Origin: Hyaloperonospora brassicae
Lineage: Eukaryota; Oomycota; Peronosporomycetes; Peronosporales; Peronosporaceae
DNA: 64,000 bases
Reading direction: 5' to 3'
Assembly (NCBI GenBank): GCA_947650285.1
Contig: CANTFL010000421.1
Coordinates: forward strand, 1-64,000
Every line of letters starts with the position of its first letter. Position 1 is the stretch's first letter. A model generated the notes under the pieces. The model ran no database searches, had not been told where the DNA came from, and saw only the letters and a program-made list of their open reading frames with translations. Positions 24,483 to 34,820 of the stretch are shown piece by piece. A program made the position numbers and the translations under genes.

Positions 24483-24725
24483 TTATCGGTACAAACCCAC
24501 CTTTTGATACCTACACAACCCCCTAAATAAGGGCCCTTCCTTAATTTTTGAAGTTTCGCCAGCGAGGCACCGCAAACGTATGCATAAAAATGCAATATAA
24601 ATGTTCTTTGCTTTGTACGCACCTCTCCGTAATACAGGCCGATATTGTGGCAGCACACAGCCTTGCGTATGAAATTCACTCTCATTTTCCGGTACATTTC
24701 CTATAAGTACCCATAATACTGCCAT
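24483..24725 (-). repeat. left copy of an inverted repeat
   Basis: The reverse complement of this stretch resembles 26700-26945. Shared blocks include AAGGCTGTGTGC, a GTACGGAGAGG-like block, AAAGAACATTT and GGTGCCTCGCTGGCGA, ending in a GGTATCAAAAGGTGGGT-like block. The copies are clearly diverged. They may be two independent fragments of one repeat, or the long inverted ends of a single element that now contains the LTR at 25224-25612. Confidence 0.6.
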
Positions 24726-25223
24726 TTCACATATTTAAAGATCATTAATTTTTTGGATCAAGTATTGAGCATACGTCTATCTGGTTCTGAAAAAATAGTA
24801 AGATCTGCCACTTCTTACGGTATTTGCTTTGGCAATTGATGATGCTACCTCGCTCTGAGTCTATTATTTATTATTTATATAGTAGTCTTCTGATTAAATA
24901 TATATTGGTGTAAATGAAGTCAAGCGATTTAGCAGCTCTATTCACGTGCTTCTCGTCAGGCATTACACATTCATGTTTCGCTTAAATTCTATGATGATTA
25001 TGCGTACAATTTCAGGATACCGTCTAAAGAGCATAATAGTGACCGAAACAGCGTCAAAATAGTCTAAGGCTGAGACGGTGGTTAAATGTCGGAAGGGGGG
25101 TTGTAGAAATGGCAGCGAAACTGACGAGTCACAGTTGAATGGCGTCACTAGGGTTATCGAGCTCGCTAAGAGAGCGACAACGCGTCCGGAAGTATTCGGT
25201 CGTCCCTCCTTTGGGACCATGGC

Positions 25224-25612
25224 TGTAACAGGGCACACCCTTGCGTGAACTTAACGCAAGGGTACCGGTGCCCTGATAGACGTACACAAGGCAAGCGAGG
25301 AAGCGTAGGTAAGGTAAAAGCAGAACTGTTGTATTATTATAATTAAGTCTTTTATCCACTGTCTCTCTCTTTGACTTAACTTAATTATACTAATCTAACT
25401 GAGTGTATGGTGACGTCTCGTCACCACTCATTGCGCGCGTCATGCGGCGATTGGTGGGTTGATATCATCAAGATATCAACCAATGAACAGACTCTTTGGT
25501 CGACCCTTCAATATCACCACTTTGATGATATTGTTCAAAGAATATTCAATTAATATTATATTGTCAAGGTTTCTTTAATGACAATTTCCATGTAACGGGC
25601 TGCCCCGTTACA
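25224..25612 (-). repeat. solo LTR, subfamily B
   Basis: Complete 389-bp LTR beginning TGTAACAGGG and ending CCCCGTTACA, closely similar to 62391-62782 in the same orientation. It is flanked by the 5-bp target duplication ATGGC (25219-25223 and 25613-25617). No internal element sequence adjoins either side, so it is a solo LTR left by LTR-LTR recombination after a real insertion. Confidence 0.93.
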
Positions 25613-25617
25613 ATGGC

Positions 25618-26699
25618 GAAATGCTCGATCTAACGTCTTGTCCATCATCTGTCGCTTTCCTAGGCTCCATGTTACACTGTTCTTTACGTCTTGCTAGAAA
25701 TATATAAGGTCCGTCCGTAGCAAAGATATTGAATGCCCGAACGTGTTGCTATGGCATGCGCGTCCACGCTACAATAGAAGAACATTACATTATTGCCTAG
25801 TCAAGTAGCCACTACCTTTACGGTACTAGTTTGACGCTCTCTTCGATCGTTACAGTGCTCGTAAGAGTGCCGGGTCATGATCCAACTTGTGTAAGTCACT
25901 GCTTGAATTGGTAGCTTTCTACTTGTGAGTCAACGATCTCAGTGTTGCAGAGCACGTACATTGGGGTGTACTTACTAGTCTGAATTCTCTTAAGTCATAA
26001 CGTGTAACTTGTCTACCGATAGCCCTTGTCGATCAGTATAATGATGGCTCGGCCAGCATCGTCAACGTTCGCAGCAGCATGAATCGCGGGAGAGGATAAT
26101 TTTATTAACACATTACGACGCACACGTTAATTTTTTCAAACGCAATCATCTACATATCCAGATGAATCTCTATAGCTGGTTGCTCACACCATGGCTGCAC
26201 CTTCAAGGAGCAGCAACGGTTCAGTGCTGGTTGATCCATCTACAAATGCTAATATAGCCATCCAATTCGAGCGACTATTCCAGAAATAAAGGGCGACCAT
26301 TATTAACCTGACTTCACTGCTGGCATCAGCTTGGCTATGCTGCACTAGACGTAATCCCCTTGTGCACGTATTTTGATGCGCTTGTCCGCAAAGTATTCGC
26401 ACCGTACTTTAGTGCAAGTAAAGTCTGCAGCATTGGATTGAGACAACGCATTCAAAAGCCCATTCGCAGCAGTTGTATAAGCCGTTTACATTGGTCCACC
26501 ACTAAATGTGAAGGAGAACAGAATGTGTCACCTAAGTATTACAGTTCGTGTTTAGAATGACAAAGGCGGTCCTAAATCGTGCGTAAGTGTCATTACGACA
26601 GTTGACAGACGGGCTTCATTAGGTACCACTTCGTACATGCTGCGTTTCTGCAAACCAAGAAGAATGTCATAGTGAAATTTTTTTGACGTCGACCGATAT
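25618..26699. other. intergenic or decayed DNA, nothing identified
   Basis: Only short frames in all six readings, no repeats I can pair, and no RNA gene motifs. Confidence 0.3.
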
Positions 26700-26945
26700 T
26701 TAACATCAATTTAGGGCGGTGTACCGGATAGTGAAACGGAAAATTGATTGCAAGGCTGTGTGCTTCCACAAAAGAGGCTTGTAATACGGAGAGGTGTGCA
26801 CAAAGCAAAGAACATTTGTATTGCATTTTTACGCATACGTGTGCGGTGCCTCGCTAGCGAGGTTACAGCACTTAATGAAGGGTCTCTATATCAGGTGGGT
26901 GTGTAGGTATCAAAGGGTGGGTGTGTACCTATAAATCTGTATTTA
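26700..26945 (+). repeat. right copy of an inverted repeat
   Basis: Inverted, diverged partner of 24483-24725. It contains GTGCGGTGCCTCGCTAGCGA near 26840-26860 and GGTATCAAAGGGTGGGTGTG near 26905-26930. It may be one end of an inverted-repeat element of roughly 2.5 kb, or an independent fragment. Confidence 0.6.
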
Positions 26946-28225
26946 TATCTTGCATTTTAGCCTCTACTCATATTTTTAAACAATATGTGCTACACATTTT
27001 TTGATTCGGAAAAAAATTAGTGCAATATTCTTGTATTTATATTCTATTTGGAGTTCATTTTGGAGCATTGATGATTTGGATACCAATACTTCTATTAAAA
27101 TTCGAAATCTTAAATCATGTAATTAAAATATGTTGTCATACTCTTGTAACCTGTTACACATACAGAATATTAACGTGCTACGATGCAATCTGGAAGACAT
27201 GCATTCTTGATGTGCCTAGAATCAGAGAGCGATTGCTGGCGTATTCTTACGCTGAGGCGATATCTCAATGCTTCACGAAGTAGACTATTACACTTCTATT
27301 TGGCACATAGCTGTCAATCCTTCCGGGCACCGAGTTCGGTGCGTTTCACGTAGTTATTGTGATGAGCAAAGATCTACTGGAAGCAATATATGCAATATCT
27401 CAAGCTACGAGCAATATGTGGCATATTACTAGGCGTGTCATTCAAAATAAGCGCATTTATCGCAGTTAAAGCTAGATATTCCACCAAGTCACACAATATT
27501 AGACCCAGTCATCTGCAATTATCGTCAAATAATTTTGCTCGTGGACGTACTTGCACAAGACATAGAGGAATGACAAGATCGATCTCGGAATAGGGGTCAT
27601 CGCCAAATGCACGATGTGGACAGCAACATCAATGTTTTCCAGACTTGATGTATTTCAAAAAGAGAATTCCTGTCTGTGTTACTTGATCAATCTTAATGCT
27701 ACTCCGTGTAGCGCTATGTTGGTGTGGAGAAGCGCAGAGAAAGAATGATGGGATGGTGGAGTTTGCGAACTGCATTAAGTGCGAAATTAATTTGATTGGT
27801 GGAGCGCGCTCGGAGATGGGCCTGATGGCACGAGGAATGTGATCAAACGACTGAGTAACAGAAAATGGCTGTTGAAGTTATTCGAATTGATCGACCGAAT
27901 GGCCAAGAAGGAATATAGTCATCGATCGACCATTGACCGATCACGATCCGCGATCAAGGGCTTAGATCATCAAGCTACAGGGACCGGATCACTCGAGAGT
28001 TGAACAAAATCTGGATTACGTGATCGATAACGACAATAGATAATAGGTGAATATGGAATCAGGCTGGAGGAGTTTATTTTCACAGTCATAAAACATGCGA
28101 GGTCTCAAGAGTGACAGATATTCGACGGTGTATGCCGATCAGAGAATCGAGTGATTGACCACTATCGATCCTGGGTGTGTACTACTTGATTGTGTGGCTG
28201 CATGATTATTGAGGACCACATACCG
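26946..28225. other. decayed DNA, nothing identified
   Basis: AT-rich at the left, GATC-rich from about 27880. A plus-strand frame at 27020-27283 (87 codons) has no recognisable domain. Confidence 0.3.
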
Positions 28226-28336
28226 CGATCCACTATCCGAGCGATCCACTACCCGAGAGATCCACTACCCGAGAGATCCACTACCCGAGCGATCCGCTAC
28301 AGAGCAATCCATCCACGTAGCGATCCGCCACCCGAG
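28226..28336. repeat. 16-bp tandem array, about 7 units
   Basis: Units of CGATCCACTACCCGAG follow each other. Four to five units are nearly perfect and two at the right are diverged. Every unit contains GATCC or a near variant. No gene context. Confidence 0.85.
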
Positions 28337-28599
28337 TATAAACTGTGGACCACATGATGCGAATTAGATGGACATGCGATATGCAACAGTGATATAGCAA
28401 ACAGATAGGCATAGTCATAGGGTTTGGACTTGGTTGGTTTACATTAACAGAATTGACTTTGCAACTAAAGACACGCGTCGACTTCATCCGGGCAAGATCT
28501 TTGGTCTCCCTTTGAACAGAGAGCCACCCGCGTCTTTACAAACTTCGCACTTGGATTGTGTGGTCAGGCGGAACGTCAATCTCACCTTCCCCACTGCGA

Positions 28600-28987
28600 T
28601 CGGACGCAGGAAACCTAACGGTTCTAGCTCAAGATCGCGAGACGGCTCAAGTGGTCAGAAGGCTCGCGGATCAATAATTATCTTTGGACACAGGCGACTC
28701 TGGGAGAACGCCCAAGTGTACATACGATCAAGTGAAGGATTCCCACTCGATCCTCGCCATCGTTTGACCGCGTGAAGAATTTCCACCCGATCGACCCCTA
28801 TCCCTAAAAAGGTCAAGTTCAGCCTCAGCTCAAGTCCACCAAGAAGAGCGCACCCCGCCCTACCGACGGGCACATAAGGTGAGCGAAGCATACACCACGA
28901 ATCGTAGTACACCTCCGTTAGTCGAATGGGCGGCCGCGAGTGGAGAGTCGGGATCGTCTCGCAAAACGAGAGATCACCACTCCACCA
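28600..28987 (+). repeat. relic LTR end related to the large element
   Basis: 28630-28655 is identical over about 26 bases to 2510-2535 inside the large element's LTR (core GATCGCGAGACGGCTCAAGT). The right edge, CACTCCACCA at 28987, resembles the large LTR's last bases, GACTCCACCA. A block near 28850-28880 (GACGGGCACATAAGGTGAG) recurs at about 32935-32955. This fits a diverged LTR of the same superfamily; its left edge is not visible. Confidence 0.45.
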
Positions 28988-31900
28988 TATTATGCTAGCT
29001 TGAGCTATTTGCAACTGAAAAAAGAATTACTGATTTCAGTAAATATTTGGGCTTGCTAATACGATCGCTTTACAAAATTTCTCCACACAGCAACCCAATC
29101 AGAGCGTTCTCATTTTGGAAGAGATCGACCTATTTTTGAAGATAATTAAATCGCTTAAACTTGTCTCATATCCACGAAAAGGACTTTTAAACACTTGATG
29201 TGTCTTGCGAGCTTGAATTGTATGATCTGGTTTGCGATCCATATTTTCGGTTTAAATGTCTTCTTAATCGACATAATTGACTTGCAGACGCTTGTTCACT
29301 TGACCGCTTTTTATCTATTTATTCTTCTTCTTTTTTTCTTGAAACTTTAGACCAGTTTTTGCAAAAATCGCGTGTCAGTATAGAAAAAAATCGATTTCTA
29401 TTGTCCATCACGTTTTTTGCGTCGAATCGCAGCTCGGTGAAGTATGTGAGAGCTCTTGATAACCCTTTGCAAATACTTTAGAGCAAAGGCTCTTATACTG
29501 TTTCTTTAAATTTCGGGATGCCAAAAATGTTTTGCCGGTGAGTGCAGATTCATGTTGATGCTGCAAGCGTGCAAGTGACATCAGACATATTAACCAAACG
29601 AATCGATACTTTACCTAATACTTTTTATTTTCAAATTTCCCGAATACTATCTAGACTTTTGTTGAATTTAAAAACAGATCCTCTCAGAAATCATATTTAA
29701 AAATGATGCCTTTATCCTACGTGCCAAAGATCGATTCTTGTACCTAAGCATTGACTCCAGTATATAAACAAAATTCGAAAAATGTATAAGTATGTGTCCA
29801 TACACTGTGTAAGTATGTATAACCACTTGCCCAATTTATAAGCTATTCAAATCACCTTTACACCATCAATTTAGGCGACTTCTATTGTCATTTTTGATTC
29901 GAGCTTTGCAATGCCTTCCCTATATCCCATCAAGTACGTACAAGGACTCTCGGTATAGCCATCATCCACGTGTCCATGCTCAATCGATATCACGGCTGAT
30001 ATTATACTGAAATCCCTCTGTATTAAGGTTGGTCCGACCCTTCACGAGTAATCTCTATTTACACGAAACATTATTCAAAATTTATCATTGTTTGTAAGGC
30101 ATCCAAGCTGTAACTAAACGTATATGGGCTAATAGCAAAGAAGCGTGCCCAACGAGCTTCCTTATTATCGATATCGATTCATACTTCAGTCTCAAAATAC
30201 ATACCACTGACTCGCTCATTCTTTTCTTAATCTCTTTGCATCACATTATGATAATCAAATACTTAAAAACAGTTGTCTTATTTATTATATATACATACCA
30301 CTATTGAAATAACCTTAAAAGACCTTGTCATGATAATGCTAGTTTTGGAAGATCTAACGATCCGGACCTAGTCAAATTTTAAATCATCGATCTTGACTAA
30401 TCTCTGGTCAGGATCGGGGATTATCCATGTGTGAACTGTGTATCTTTGTGATCAACAATAGGAAATTGCTTTAAGACAGACAAGTAGATCCCATGTATCG
30501 TCAGACTGGTTGTTGAATTCGATGTATTTGGAATTCCAGTTAATTGATGACCGTACCTTCGCAGGAACAATAAGGTTTTGACCGAAAATACATATCAGAT
30601 CAGGCAGACCTAGAAGATGCTATCTTGGATCGACCCTTATCGTAATTAAGACTAATTTCATTTTCCACTTCACCACACTAACACGGGAGCGGTCCGCTTT
30701 TACCAACAATATACTCCATATGATTTGTCTAACCAACTGCAATATCTTATTAAGGTTCACCTTCAGACGCAATCCGTCCATATCCAATGGAAAACAAGAA
30801 TCGACTACAATCATATATATATATATATATCCTAGAGAGGACATTGTGAAGTATCACATAAATTGTTTACTGTCTTTACTTGTCGAAAAACTACCATGTC
30901 GTACGGAATATAATAACTAAGAATCGATCTCTACTGGCTTCCAGCTCAAAGGATCGCGTGTCAATTAATCGCATGCTTCTTAGGCCAGAAGGTCAGAGCC
31001 CTAATAGACCATTCTGCCGTCGACACCTGGAATGAATTCAATACGACTATCTCATAGCTTACCGCGGGGTCGTCATGGCAACAAACTGAAGCGCTTCAGG
31101 TCAATTGTACTGTCCGTATAATTAGGCTATAGCTATGGAATATTCCAATCTTCAATAGTGACGTCTCCTACTAGTGACAGACTTGGACACACAAGAATGC
31201 TATTATGGGTGAACAAGAGATGTGTGACCATAGGTCTATCTACCGGAAGGCTGGTTACGGGCAGATTAACTGACCAAAGACGAGTCGTTAATATCGATAG
31301 CCGCCCTACACAATAAAGCGATTCACCCGCGTTTCTAAATACACTTTTCTTCTCCATCAATCATATCTCGATCAGGGATGACTTTGCACAAATTAAAAAC
31401 AAATTGATTTTTGTATCGTCGTTTAGCACGCCATAGCTGTACCTTTCTATGTCCGGTATTCTCTAAATTGAAGTTGTTAGTGCGTGAGCGTTTGCCGCTA
31501 CGCGGGATCGCCATGACATTTCCGCATGGAGGAATAGGAAATCGCGATGGCTGGCAAGTATGCCTTCCTTTCATTTATATACAGTCACGTTAATATGACG
31601 CAAAAAAGCATCATAGTCACAGTTGACGAGATCCTGCAAGCGTCTACTTAAATATTTAGCCTGGATTTGATCCACTTGTCTCCTCGTCGTTTACTGTTTG
31701 ATCCAGCAATAATTACTGCATGTAGATGATAGAGACAAAGGTGTCTCCCTTGCGTTTCTAAGTAAGTCGGAACGCCATATTTGAGCATTTTAATCATCAT
31801 TACATATGCATGGCCTTATATTTGTAGCTAGAAGGTCCATTATCAGTCAATTGTCAGGGTCAATAATAAAACACTATATCGCCAAAATCAAATTATTGGT

Positions 31901-32271
31901 ATTTATATGTACTAGACTGCCAAAATCTAGTTCAAGATTCTAATATAGGACAGCTTATGGTATACTGTATGATAAATTTAGGTCGGAAGCAAAAGGTCAC
32001 GTTGTTTATGTATAATGAGTCGCATATGACACATTTATGGGTATATAATATAATTTCATGAGGAAGCTTGACATTTTCATTAGTGGCAAAGGTTATTCGA
32101 AAATTAAGGGACCAAGAGGCCGACGAGGGAAGAGATATAATGCCGCAAACCAAGATGAGGTCCCGAGAAGAAAGGGGACTCGAAGGCGAAAGGGTAGGTA
32201 AAGTAGAAGAATCGACGGGAAAGTGAAGGGAGGGTCGTGGCAGGTTACCCTTTAATTAATACTGGAAGAAT
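28988..32271. other. AT-rich DNA, no gene identified
   Basis: No coding frame with a recognisable domain. A short (AT)n microsatellite lies at 30813-30830. If the LTR-like ends at 28987 and 33057 belong together, this would be the interior of a small decayed element without coding capacity; I cannot show that. Confidence 0.3.
30813..30830. repeat. (AT)n microsatellite
   Basis: Uninterrupted alternating AT for about nine dinucleotides. Confidence 0.9.
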
Positions 32272-32425
32272 GGACCAAGTTCCCTCATTGAAATGGTTGA
32301 AAGTTCCGGTTACAATATCTCGACCTTTATCCCTCATTTGGTGGACTCGGTCCTTCATTAGTTGACCTTGGTCCCACATCGTTCGACCTCGGCTCTTACG
32401 GGTAGTCCTCGGCCCCTGATTGGTA
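32272..32425. repeat. degenerate 20-23-bp tandem array
   Basis: About seven degenerate units around GACCTCGGTCCCTCATTNG follow head to tail, with GACC and CCTCATT the best-kept parts. No overlapping gene. Confidence 0.65.
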
Positions 32426-32899
32426 CATCTGTTATCTCATCGATGGATCGATCCCTCAAAATATATCAAATGCTAATACATCTGTGATCTACGTGGCACG
32501 TCGCTGTCGTGCTTGAATATACTTGTTAAGTCTGTTTGCTTGTTCCGGGAAATGGAATGACTTTGGCTCACCCGTTGAAGCCAGTCACGACGCAGGGTCA
32601 AGAGCAAATAGGCAGCCAGTATCCTTTGGCCCGTTGGCTCGTCGAGTAGAACAGACCCTCCAAGGATTTGATATTGGACGCGGCCGCCCGACTCCGTCGT
32701 CAGGGAAAAGAGCAAAGGATTTGTAGTCCACATTCCTGAAACAACAAGAAAACATCCAAGAGCGATAAACTTTCTAAAGAATTTGGCTATAAAGCTTATT
32801 TCGACCAATTTGATCAATTAAACACCTACAGGCCCACCGAGTGAATCATATCCACTCAGGCCCTCATTTCTGGCTCTATACAGACCAACATCCACATCT

Positions 32900-33057
32900 C
32901 CACAACGCCTACGAAATAGTGCAACCCGCCCGACGACGGGTACACAAGGTGAGTCAAGGTCCATGCGCGGCGTCGGATTCACCTCTCCGTCAGTCGTCAG
33001 TCCGACAAAGTGAGTGCTTTGGGTCTCTTCACACATCTTAAAAATTTCACTCCACCA
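32900..33057 (+). repeat. second relic LTR end
   Basis: This shares the GACGGGTACACAAGGTGAG block and the terminal CACTCCACCA with 28850-28987, in the same orientation about 4.07 kb away. It could be the 3' LTR end of a decayed element whose 5' LTR end is at 28987. Confidence 0.4.
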
Positions 33058-33191
33058 TGCATTCAACATCGCTTTATTCTTTACTGATCCCTAGCACAAA
33101 CATGTGTCTCCCGATGTTTAGTACAATATATATGCCTTTTTCATCGATGTGTCAAAATGACTAGCTAATGAGATCAATATGTGGTCGTGAC

Positions 33192-33631
33192 AGTAACGGG
33201 GTAGCCCGTTACGTGAAATTGTCATTAAGAACAATTTGACACTAAATAATATCACGATGAATATTCTTTCAACAATATCACAGACATGGTGATATTGTTG
33301 AAGATGACCGAAGGGTCTACTCATTGATTGATATCGTGATGGTATCAACCCACCAATCGCTGCTAGCGCGCGCAATGGGTGGTGAGTAGACGTCATCATA
33401 CATTTAGTCATATTAGTACAATAAAGTCAGGGCAACAGAAGATTCGAGAAGTTATAGTACTTAATTATAGTAATACAGTTTTACTTTTACCAGAGACTAG
33501 TCTGACTACTTAGTCTCCTTTCCTTCCTCTGTGTTCCTTCAACACCTAGCAGGGCACTGTCGACCACTGTCGTCAGTGGAAGTATACTACGTACTGGTCA
33601 ACCAGTACGTAGTCAACAGTGCCCCGTTACA
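33192..33631 (+). repeat. 5' LTR of element 1, subfamily A
   Basis: 440 bp, starting AGTAACGGGG (first base mutated from T) and ending CCCCGTTACA. It contains a chain of inverted repeats, the clearest a 13-bp-arm palindrome with a 2-base spacer at 33586-33613 (arm ACTACGTACTGGT). The first 22 bases are themselves an inverted repeat (arm GTAACGGG). Confidence 0.95.
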
Positions 33632-33681
33632 CCAGGCAGCACTTTGTAGTCCGTCTAAGTACCACAACCCCATCGCCCAAC

Positions 33682-34802
33682 ATGAACATGTTGGACGATG
33701 TAGGCGGCAACAGCTTTTACGGAACCCGTGAAAGCTACTCCCATTTGAGCGAAATCGAATGGAGTGCGATCGAACAAATGAGTTCGACCGTTGGCGAGGA
33801 AGCCATATGAGCCATGCCATTCTCAAGGGATAGGGACCAGCATAATGCCGTCATTAGCAAGTTCTTGCAACGAGAACTCGATGAGTCGCGAGCGCAGGTG
33901 GCCTCGTTCAACAACAAGATCACCAGCGGACCGAAGCACTGAGACAACAACAGTCTCAGTCCGCACAGCCGACGCGTGAGCTTCGAAGGTAGTCCCTATA
34001 TCTAGAGATATCCAAGTGTCGGGGAGTCGAGGAAGACTCCCTGTTGAGGTGGTTCGTCGAGCCGGATGATGCCATTGATGCTCGTCGCATCGACGATGAG
34101 CGAATGCAAGTCTCATTCGGTCAGTCTAACCTGGCAGGAGAAGCCAGGGCTTGGGCCCTGAACCTTAAGTTGCACGACCTTAAATGTGTTTGGGTCGTTA
34201 GATGTCTGCAAGACCCTGCTCAGTGAGACGTTCGAGCCTCCCAGAGCAGATTTCAGGACTCTTTCGGAGATTCTGCAACTCAAGCAGGGTAAGCGTAAGG
34301 TTCACGCTTACGCCCAACATGTACGCTACCTGGCAAGCTGCATGGTGGTGAACCCTGTGAGTGAGTTTGTGTTGATCACAATCTGCATTCAAGGGCTTTC
34401 AGACAGTCCTGGTAGGGACCACCTGTTTCGCGGTGAGCTAAAGACGCTCCAGAGGCAATATTCGCAGCGGAGCAAGAATATTATAGCGTGAGACAGGCTC
34501 ACGCTACGTTGACCCCGCATCGTCCACAGAGACGATTCGCAGTCGGAGGTCCAGAACCAATGGACCTCTGTCAAGTCGAGGGCGACAAACCTGGCCCTAT
34601 GAACGACAATCGAATGGTGAGATGCCATCGCTGTCACAAGTTGGGAAATTATGCATACGAATGCAGTGTCTCCCGCTCGAAACCTCGCGGTGCTGAGCGC
34701 GGTATTCACCGACCAGCAAGAAGAACTGGAAGGCGAGGGTCCGTTGCTGTTGCGAAGTCGCAACAGCAAGGTGGACCATCAAAAAATGGTTGGGGTCAGT
34801 AG
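33682..34802 (+). pseudogene. gag of element 1, frameshifted
   Basis: The start is the ATG at 33682 (MNMLDDVGGNSF), which matches the start of gag in element 2 (MNMLDEEDTF). Frames shift at least twice before the capsid part, which reads FEPPRADFRTLSEILQLKQG near 34230-34290. The C-terminal frame 34488-34802 carries a zinc knuckle, CHRCHKLGNYAYEC, in which the metal-binding His of CX2CX4HX4C has become Asn; element 2 has His here. Gag ends at TAG 34800-34802, just downstream of a -1 frameshift signal. It is not functional as it stands. Confidence 0.85.
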
Positions 34803-34820
34803 GGGAGGAACACCCTACTG
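34781..34820 (+). promoter_or_regulatory. -1 ribosomal frameshift signal, gag/pol of element 1
   Basis: The heptamer A AAA AAT is at 34781-34787 in the gag frame (TCA AAA AAT). After a 9-nt spacer (34788-34796) a stem pairs CAGTAGGG (34797-34804) with CCCTACTG (34813-34820) around an 8-nt loop. The gag stop is inside the stem. The pol frame is -1 to gag and opens at this point (SVGEEHPTDPATSREFANLL). Element 2 has the same heptamer, spacer and stem with a different loop. Confidence 0.75.

Noticed and set aside
28226..28336. CRISPR-like array
   Set aside because: Units are direct tandem repeats without unique spacers, in a eukaryotic context.
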